The notes beneath the pieces were generated by a model. The model was given only the letters and a program-made list of their open reading frames with translations. It did not search any database and was not told where the DNA came from. A program made the position numbers and the translations under genes. A DNA stretch of 6,450 nucleotides. Source: Flavobacteriales bacterium. GTDB lineage: Bacteria > Bacteroidota > Bacteroidia > Flavobacteriales_D > Crocinitomicaceae. Numbering within the stretch: position 1 is the first letter of the stretch; every line of letters begins with the position of its first letter. The stretch spans positions 1-6,450 of the forward strand of contig RFNX01000629.1 of assembly GCA_009926905.1 (NCBI GenBank), given 5' to 3'. Shown one piece after another: positions 1-4,849 of this stretch.

Positions 1-1
1 A

Positions 2-1120
2 ATCATGCACGATTTGGAAGGAAATCTTACTTACCAACCTTACGGAAAAGAAGGTGAAGCGATATTTTCTGTATCGAGAGGGAAAGTGAATGCAACGATG
101 ATGGATATTGCTGAAAATCATGGAAATGCGACGATTCATTACAACCATGATTGTCTAAAAACAGACCTTAATAAAGGAATCGCCTACATTAAAAATAATT
201 TAACGGGCGAAGAATTTGAAGTGCAAGCTGATGTGATTTTTGCCGCAGATGGCGCATTTTCAGCGGTTCGTTACAATTCGATGCAAAAATTAAATCGTTT
301 CAATTACAGTCAAAATTACATTGCTGATGGCTACCGAGAAATTTTATTACCTGCGAATGCAGACGGAAGTTATCGATTAGATAAAAATGCATTGCACATT
401 TGGCCTCGTGGACGTTTTATGATGATTGCATTGGCGAATGAAGACGGTTCGTTTACTTGTACTTTGTTTATGCCTCATGAAGGAGATAAATTTGCTTTCG
501 ATAAATTGACATCAAAAGAAGCTGTAAACGATTTCTTCCAAACTGTTTTCCCAGATTTTTACGAAATGATGCCGAATATCGCTGATGCTTGGGAAGATCA
601 TCCGTTGTCGAACTTGGCGATCATTCGTTGTTATCCTTGGGCGCACGGAAAAGTAGCTTTGATGGGAGATGCAGCGCATGCAACCGTTCCTTTTTATGGC
701 CAAGGAATGAACGCAGGTTTTGAAGATTGTACGGTTATGAATCGTTTGATGCAGAAACACAATGAAAATTGGGAAGCTATTTTTGAAGAATACAGCATCG
801 AACGCAAACCAGATGGAGATGCACTACAAGATTTATCTTTAGATAATTATTTCGTTATGCGCGATTTTGTGGCTGACCCTGACTTTTTGTTGAGAAAGAA
901 AATCGAAGCAAAATTCAGTGAAATGTATCCAAATAAATGGTTGCCGTTATATTCGCAAGTGACATTTAGTAATATTCGCTACAGCGTGGCTTACAACCAA
1001 GGAAAAAAACAAAGTGAAATCATGGATAAAGTGATGGAAATGGAAAACATTCACGAAAATTGGAATAACGATGCCGTGATGGACAAAATGCTTGAATTAA
1101 GTACCGATTTTAATTTCTAA
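2..1120 (+). CDS. kmo: Kynurenine 3-monooxygenase, 5' end outside window
   Basis: FAD-dependent enzyme that hydroxylates L-kynurenine to 3-hydroxykynurenine with NADPH and O2, in the cytoplasm. The frame is open to the left edge. The ATG at 5 falls inside a conserved segment: the visible IMHDLEG...PYG matches the region just after the substrate-binding Arg of human KMO. About 80-85 N-terminal residues, including the GxGxxG nucleotide-binding motif, are therefore missing. Counting from that internal Met, visible landmarks are PYG (Tyr13, aligning with substrate-binding Tyr99 of human KMO), SVSRGKVN (22-29), the ADGAFSAVR motif (81-89), LHIWPRGRFMMIAL (130-143), the FAD-binding GDAAHATVPFYGQGMNAGFEDC block (from 221, Asp222), and NYFVMR plus TFSNIRY near the substrate pocket. 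The C-terminal membrane anchor of the animal enzyme is absent, as expected for a bacterial form. The gene lies 8 nt before the next one, so the two probably share a transcript. Identity is near certain from my recall of the family; the role in NAD synthesis rather than pure catabolism is inference. Confidence 0.96.
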   Translation: MMHDLEGNLTYQPYGKEGEAIFSVSRGKVNATMMDIAENHGNATIHYNHDCLKTDLNKGIAYIKNNLTGEEFEVQADVIFAADGAFSAVRYNSMQKLNRFNYSQNYIADGYREILLPANADGSYRLDKNALHIWPRGRFMMIALANEDGSFTCTLFMPHEGDKFAFDKLTSKEAVNDFFQTVFPDFYEMMPNIADAWEDHPLSNLAIIRCYPWAHGKVALMGDAAHATVPFYGQGMNAGFEDCTVMNRLMQKHNENWEAIFEEYSIERKPDGDALQDLSLDNYFVMRDFVADPDFLLRKKIEAKFSEMYPNKWLPLYSQVTFSNIRYSVAYNQGKKQSEIMDKVMEMENIHENWNNDAVMDKMLELSTDFNF

Positions 1121-1128
1121 TCTACCGA

Positions 1129-2013
1129 ATGAGAAAATTTTTCTGCTTATTATTTTTAGTTCCAACTTTTGTTTTTTCGCAAGGCGCTTTCAAAAAAGGA
1201 ACAAAAGGCAACGATTACATTATTGTAACCAATGATGGAATTATGTTTGCTGCTGGGGCAACCTATATGATTCCCTCCAAACCTGTTTCGGGTATATTAA
1301 CCGACAATGGTGGAGCACGTGGAACGTACGAAATCACGCCAAAAGGTCAATTGGGATTTTTTGCTGAAGTTGGTTTTGCCCATTTCCCAAAATGGAAAGG
1401 AATTCCCATCAAACCTTTGAAAAAAAGCCGAATCATGGACTACGTGGATTGGGGTTTGGGTTTTCGTCAGTTAAGTGGTAATGAAGCGACACACGTTGAC
1501 ATCAAAAATGCTGTGGGTGATATCATTCAATCTTTCGATGGAAAAGGTTCGTATACAAACAATTACGTTTACGGTAGAATTTCAGCTCATACTTTAATCT
1601 ATTACGGAAAAAAGAAAATCGATAAAGCGAGAAAGCATTTCATTGACCAAAGCTTAGGTTTCAATTTCGATTACAATTTATTTAAAGGAAATGAAACGTA
1701 TGATGATAATTACAACCTTCATCCAGTCGCTTTGAAATTTCAAAAACCTTTTATGGCACAATTTCATTACAGTTTGGGTATTGGAATTCGTTTAAACCGT
1801 GCTTGGATGATGATTCCTGGAGCTCAGATTCCATTAGTTGGGATTTATCAATGGAACGGTTTCAACGCTAAAGTTAATTGGTTTGCATCACAATATTGGC
1901 CAGTTCAGGCGCAACTAAAATTCATCAAATTGTTTGAACGTCCTCCAAAATGTGGCGTTTACGGCGATCCAAAAGATTCTGAATTGGATAAGCAATTCCG
2001 TTTAGGAAACTAG
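1129..2013 (+). CDS. Secreted protein of unknown function, likely outer-membrane beta-barrel
   Basis: I do not recognise a named family. The 294-residue product begins with a signal peptide (MRK, hydrophobic core at about 4-16, cleavage near FSQ at 16-18). There is no lipobox, so it is not an obvious lipoprotein. The mature part is rich in Gly and aromatic residues and shows repeated stretches of alternating polar and apolar residues, for example around 37-48, 73-85, 104-115, 145-159, 174-184 and 209-221, interrupted by charged loops. That pattern suggests amphipathic strands of an outer-membrane beta-barrel of about 8-12 strands. The last 25 residues, starting near PPKCGVYG (272-279), are polar and look like a tail rather than a final strand. 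The start is fixed by the signal peptide and lies only 8 nt after the kmo stop, which suggests co-transcription, though no functional link is evident. The gene ends with adjacent in-frame TAG and TAA codons (2011-2016). The reading frame is clear; the barrel prediction is inference. Confidence 0.85.
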   Translation: MRKFFCLLFLVPTFVFSQGAFKKGTKGNDYIIVTNDGIMFAAGATYMIPSKPVSGILTDNGGARGTYEITPKGQLGFFAEVGFAHFPKWKGIPIKPLKKSRIMDYVDWGLGFRQLSGNEATHVDIKNAVGDIIQSFDGKGSYTNNYVYGRISAHTLIYYGKKKIDKARKHFIDQSLGFNFDYNLFKGNETYDDNYNLHPVALKFQKPFMAQFHYSLGIGIRLNRAWMMIPGAQIPLVGIYQWNGFNAKVNWFASQYWPVQAQLKFIKLFERPPKCGVYGDPKDSELDKQFRLGN

Positions 2014-2033
2014 TAAATTGAGAATGCAGAATG

Positions 2034-2054
2034 AAAAGTTAAAAGTTAAAAGTT
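2034..2054 (+). repeat. Three perfect tandem copies of AAAAGTT
   Basis: Units at 2034-2040, 2041-2047 and 2048-2054 are identical 7-mers. They follow two near-identical AGAATG-type units (2021-2034). This is the best-preserved part of the heptad region and the likeliest place for copy-number variation between strains by slippage. Confidence 0.9.
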
Positions 2055-2062
2055 GAAATTAA

Positions 2063-2097
2063 TTAAACATTAAGCATCAAACATTCAACATTAAAAA
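2063..2097 (+). repeat. Five degenerate tandem copies of TTAAACA
   Basis: The units are TTAAACA (2063), TTAAGCA (2070), TCAAACA (2077), TTCAACA (2084) and TTAAAAA (2091). Each differs from the consensus at no more than one position. Rotated to AAACATT, the unit matches the neighbouring AAAAGTT unit at five of seven positions, so the two arrays may share an origin. The block ends 2 nt before the stop codon of the converging minus-strand gene. Confidence 0.8.
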
Positions 2098-2099
2098 AA

Positions 2100-2645
2100 T
2101 CATTTCCAATTCTTAGCAATAACCTTCGTCATTTTCTTGCGGAACTTTTTCAAAACTGAATCTCGGTCAGAAATACTTCCACATTTAAGAACCTCTCGAT
2201 AAACAACTTGATTGTCGCGGAAAAACGTAAAATCAAAGCTTACTGATGTTGCTTCGTCGCGGTACAAATGATAAATACTCGTCATTTCTAAAACCTCAGC
2301 GAATGTTACTTTGGAAGTTGAAGGTTTGAATTTATGATCGTAACCTTTCACGTTTACGACCAAATAGGTATCGTAACCAGCCCCTTTCATTTGTTTTTGT
2401 AAACTATCATTCGCCAAAACGGTTGCACTTGCACCTTTCTTTAATAAATTCAAAGATGGCATTGCTTTCACACCAGCTTGCGTAAGCAATTCTGTTAAAC
2501 TCACTTCAATAGCGTAGCGATCTTCGGATTTGTCAAATTGCCCAATAACAACTACGTTTTTCAACTTCAAAGACTGAGAAAATCCAATCGATGTGAACGA
2601 AACAACAAATAAGAGAGCGAAGTAAATAATTGGATTTTTAGTCAT
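2100..2645 (-). CDS. Small secreted protein of unknown function
   Basis: I cannot assign a family. The 181-residue product has an N-terminal signal peptide (MTKN, hydrophobic stretch 5-19, likely cleavage after FSQ at 22-24) and no lipobox cysteine, so it is probably periplasmic or surface-exposed. The mature part starts with a strand-like VVVIGQF (31-37), then an amphipathic helix with LTELLTQAGVKAMPS (50-64) and a second strand-like YDTYLVVNV (91-99). This order, in which a strand and helix precede a Gly and a Ser-containing segment before a second strand, resembles the TolB N-terminal-like fold of many bacterial envelope proteins, but that is only a pattern impression. The C-terminus is strongly basic (KKFRKKMTKVIAKNWK, 166-181). 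The gene starts 9 nt after metF ends, so it is most likely read from the metF transcript, although nothing in it points to folate or methionine metabolism. It ends with TGA beside the heptad repeats. Confidence 0.82.
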   Translation of the reverse strand: MTKNPIIYFALLFVVSFTSIGFSQSLKLKNVVVIGQFDKSEDRYAIEVSLTELLTQAGVKAMPSLNLLKKGASATVLANDSLQKQMKGAGYDTYLVVNVKGYDHKFKPSTSKVTFAEVLEMTSIYHLYRDEATSVSFDFTFFRDNQVVYREVLKCGSISDRDSVLKKFRKKMTKVIAKNWK

Positions 2646-2654
2646 GATATTGAT

Positions 2655-3605
2655 TTAAAAAACTTCTTTAGCGATAGCTTTCACTTGCGAAGAATTAGAC
2701 ATAGTATAATAGTGAATACAAGGAGCAGCAGCCGCTTTCAATTCTTTCGATTGCTGAATCCCCCATTCGATTCCCAATTGCTCAACAGCTTTATTGTCTT
2801 TGCATTTTAGCAATTCTGTAGAAAGCTCAACCGGATAATCAATCTTGAAAAATTTCGGTAAAAATGAAATGTGCGCCAACGTTTTTATTGGTTTCAAACC
2901 TGGAATAATGGGAACAGTAATTCCTATTTTTCGACATTCGTCTACAAAAGAAAAATATTTCTGATTGTCAAAAAACATCTGCGTTACAATGTATTGAGCT
3001 CCAGCATCTACTTTATCTTTCAGGTATTTTAAATCTGTAGAAAGATTCATTGCTTCGAAGTGCTTTTCAGGATAACCCGCCGTTCCAATACAAAAATCAG
3101 TTGGTTCCAATTGAACGTCGTCCATCATGTAATTTCCTTGGTTCATTTCAGAAATTTGATTGATTAAATCAACCGCAAAAGCATGTCCGTCAGCATGTGG
3201 GCGAAAAGTACTTTCATTTTTAATTGAATCACCACGCAAAGCCAACACATTATCAATTCCTAAAAATTGCAAGTCAATCAAAGCATTTTCGGTTTCTTCT
3301 TTGCTGAATCCTCCACAAATCAAATGAGGAACCGCATCAACGTGGTATTTATTCATAATCGCAGCACAAATCCCAACAGTTCCTGGGCGTTTGCGAATGG
3401 CGATTTTTTCTAATAATCCGTTGTCATGTTCTTTGTAAATATACTCTTCGCGGTGATAAGTAACGTTTACAAATTTCGGCTTAAATTCCATTAATGGGTC
3501 GATTCCGTCGTAAATGGACTGAATGCTTTTACCTTTCAATGGTGGCAAAATCTCAAATGAGAATAAGGTTTCGTTAGCGTTTTGTATATGTTCTGTTACT
3601 TTCAT
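2655..3605 (-). CDS. metF: 5,10-methylenetetrahydrofolate reductase
   Basis: FAD-dependent cytoplasmic enzyme that reduces 5,10-methylene-THF to 5-methyl-THF, the methyl donor for methionine synthase. The 316-residue product shows the expected TIM-barrel landmarks in order: FEILPP (17-22, Glu18 equivalent to the catalytic Glu28 of E. coli MetF), NVTYH (47-51), HLICGGFS (94-101), LALRGD (121-126, Asp126 equivalent to Asp120), GTAGYPEKH (174-182), IVTQMFFDN (206-214, Gln209 equivalent to Gln183) and IIPGLKPI (233-240). It is about 20 residues longer than the E. coli enzyme; the extra length lies mainly between LRGD and GTAGYPE (about 127-170). The start gives a normal N-terminus. A 53-nt gap separates it from the upstream aminotransferase and carries a possible promoter; the downstream small secreted gene follows after 9 nt. 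No methionine synthase gene is in the window, so metF is not in a metH-metF cluster here, at least on this side. Confidence 0.97.
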   Translation of the reverse strand: MKVTEHIQNANETLFSFEILPPLKGKSIQSIYDGIDPLMEFKPKFVNVTYHREEYIYKEHDNGLLEKIAIRKRPGTVGICAAIMNKYHVDAVPHLICGGFSKEETENALIDLQFLGIDNVLALRGDSIKNESTFRPHADGHAFAVDLINQISEMNQGNYMMDDVQLEPTDFCIGTAGYPEKHFEAMNLSTDLKYLKDKVDAGAQYIVTQMFFDNQKYFSFVDECRKIGITVPIIPGLKPIKTLAHISFLPKFFKIDYPVELSTELLKCKDNKAVEQLGIEWGIQQSKELKAAAAPCIHYYTMSNSSQVKAIAKEVF

Positions 3606-3622
3606 TTATTCTAAATAGTTGA

Positions 3623-3630
3623 CAAAGATA
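3623..3630 (-). promoter_or_regulatory. Candidate -7 promoter element for metF (TATCTTTG)
   Basis: Read on the minus strand, TATCTTTG fits the TAnnTTTG consensus of the primary sigma factor in Bacteroidota. It ends 17 nt before the metF ATG, which would give a short leader of about 10 nt. I see no TTG or TTTG at the usual 17-23 nt upstream, where the sequence instead enters the end of the aminotransferase gene. The promoter is therefore only half supported, and metF may equally be reached by read-through. Confidence 0.45.
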
Positions 3631-3643
3631 CTTCTTTAAGAAG
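3631..3643. promoter_or_regulatory. 13-bp inverted repeat, possible operator upstream of metF
   Basis: CTTCTT and AAGAAG form perfect 6-bp arms around a single T. The element directly abuts the candidate -7 motif on its upstream side, a position where a bound repressor could block RNA polymerase. It is too tightly spaced and A+T-rich to be a good terminator hairpin. No regulator is known to me for this exact sequence, and no second copy is seen near another promoter in the window. Confidence 0.3.
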
Positions 3644-3658
3644 AAACATTTGCACTAC

Positions 3659-4846
3659 TTACTCCGTTTCCTGAATTGCTTCTAAAATTCTTTTGCCTGC
3701 TTCTCGGATTTCTTCTTCTGAAATGGTCAATGGTGGTGATAATCGAAAGCTGTAAGGATGAGACAAAAACCAAAAAGTCAACAATCCTTTTTCAAGGCAT
3801 TTATCGACAACTTTTGCCACACGTTCTGAAGATTCCATATCAAAAGCAAACATCATTCCAATTCTTCGAGTAGCTTTAATCGCTGGGTGTTTGACAATGA
3901 TTTCCTCCAACAAAGCTCCCAATTTCTCAACTTTTCTAAAATCAATTTCCGATTTCAGCACTTCTACACAAGCAGCGGCGGCGGCACAAATTACTGGATG
4001 TCCACCGAAAGTTGTGATGTGACCCAACATTGGATTGTAGGTGAATTCATTTAGATTTTTCTGAGATGAAACTAGTGTTCCGATTGGCATTCCACCTCCT
4101 AACGCTTTGCCTAAAGTCAATACATCTGGAACGATTCCAAAATGTTCAAAGGCAAACATCGTACCTGTACGTCCCATTCCACATTGAATTTCGTCGAAAA
4201 TCAACAAAGCGCCAACCTCATCGCAACGTTTTCTCAAAGCGTGTAAAAAAGCCAAATGTGGCACACGCACTCCAGCGTCACCTTGAACGGTTTCAATGAT
4301 AACGCCAGCTGTTTTTTCAGTGATTTGTTGAATTCCTTCAATATCGTTGTGCATCAAAAAACGCACATCCGGCATCAAAGGACGAAAAGGCAATTTCTTT
4401 ACTTCATTTCCAGAAACGCTTAAAGAACCCAAAGTGCTTCCGTGATACGAACCGCGAAACGAAACCATTTCCATTCGACCTGTCACGCGTTTTGCTAATT
4501 TAATAGCCGCTTCATTCGCTTCTGTTCCTGAATTTACGACGTAAACTCCGTCTAATTTAGCTGGTAAAATAGAAAGTAGCGATTTGACTAAAGCATTCTG
4601 TGAATCTTGTACAAACTCACCATAAACCATCACATGCAAGTGTTTGTCTACCTGATTTTTGATGGCTTCCACCACTTTTGGATGACGATGTCCGATGTTG
4701 TTTACTGCAACTCCAGCAATCATGTCCATGTATACTTTTCCTTTTTTGTCGATAATATTAATTCCTTCAGCACGCTCGACTTCAATTAAAAAGGGATGTT
4801 CATTCGTTTGCCCAACGTGATCGATGAAAAATTGTTTGCTTTCCAT
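3659..4846 (-). CDS. Class III PLP-dependent aminotransferase (acetylornithine/ornithine aminotransferase-like)
   Basis: Cytoplasmic fold-type I transaminase that moves an amino group between an amine or amino acid and a 2-oxo acid through pyridoxal phosphate. The 395-residue length is normal for the family. Landmarks in order are GVAVNNIGHRHP (45-56), VNSGTEANEAAIKLAKR (104-120, the cofactor phosphate-binding region), FRGSYHGSTLG (130-140), ETVQGDAG (185-192), LIFDEIQCGMGRTG (215-228, Asp218 pairs with the pyridine nitrogen), TLGKALGGGMPIG (244-256, Lys247 forms the Schiff base), TTFGGHP (278-284) and FRLSPPL (367-373, with the carboxylate-binding Arg368). All catalytic residues are present. 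ETVQGDAG replaces the EPVQGEGG typical of ArgD; I recall similar variants in Bacteroidota homologues usually labelled aspartate aminotransferase family, whose substrate is not settled. No arg, lysine or GABA gene lies nearby to help. It starts 3 nt after the phosphatase stop and has an A-run leader, so it is co-transcribed with that gene. Confidence 0.93.
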   Translation of the reverse strand: MESKQFFIDHVGQTNEHPFLIEVERAEGINIIDKKGKVYMDMIAGVAVNNIGHRHPKVVEAIKNQVDKHLHVMVYGEFVQDSQNALVKSLLSILPAKLDGVYVVNSGTEANEAAIKLAKRVTGRMEMVSFRGSYHGSTLGSLSVSGNEVKKLPFRPLMPDVRFLMHNDIEGIQQITEKTAGVIIETVQGDAGVRVPHLAFLHALRKRCDEVGALLIFDEIQCGMGRTGTMFAFEHFGIVPDVLTLGKALGGGMPIGTLVSSQKNLNEFTYNPMLGHITTFGGHPVICAAAAACVEVLKSEIDFRKVEKLGALLEEIIVKHPAIKATRRIGMMFAFDMESSERVAKVVDKCLEKGLLTFWFLSHPYSFRLSPPLTISEEEIREAGKRILEAIQETE

Positions 4847-4849
4847 TTT

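Larger units (their letters stand above)
2014..2099. repeat. Convergent intergenic gap made of degenerate heptanucleotide tandem repeats
   Basis: From the first base after the TAG stop, the sequence divides into twelve 7-bp units with repeated similarity between neighbours: AGAATGC and AGAATGA, then AAAGTTA twice and AAAGTTG, then five units close to TTAAACA. Only a first unit (2014-2020) and a linker (2056-2062) fit poorly. The gap lies between two convergent stop codons and may act as a spacer or bidirectional 3' region, but no GC-rich hairpin followed by a T-run is visible on either strand. Heptanucleotide short tandem repeats are documented in filamentous cyanobacteria, and similar A+T-rich intergenic repeats occur in Bacteroidota; any function here is unknown. 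Confidence 0.75.

Noticed and set aside
5..7. ATG at 5 as the start of the first gene
   Set aside because: It lies within a conserved Kmo segment and the frame is open to the edge; the FAD-binding N-terminus must be upstream.
512..760. 82-residue reading frame opposite kmo
   Set aside because: It is antisense to the highly conserved FAD-binding part of kmo, and its Cys- and His-rich composition is typical of a shadow frame.
2034..2097. CRISPR-like or insertion-sequence-derived repeat
   Set aside because: Units are 7 bp with no spacers, no terminal inverted repeats and no target duplication; it is a simple tandem array.
3606..3658. SAM riboswitch or intrinsic terminator before metF
   Set aside because: The gap is only 53 nt, lacks the pairing and conserved blocks of known SAM aptamers, and its inverted repeat has a single-base centre and no GC-rich stem.
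4066..4299. 77-residue plus-strand frame opposite the aminotransferase
   Set aside because: It is antisense to the conserved PLP-binding region, with no leader or recognisable domain; the other short plus-strand frames within 3676-5613 are rejected for the same reason.
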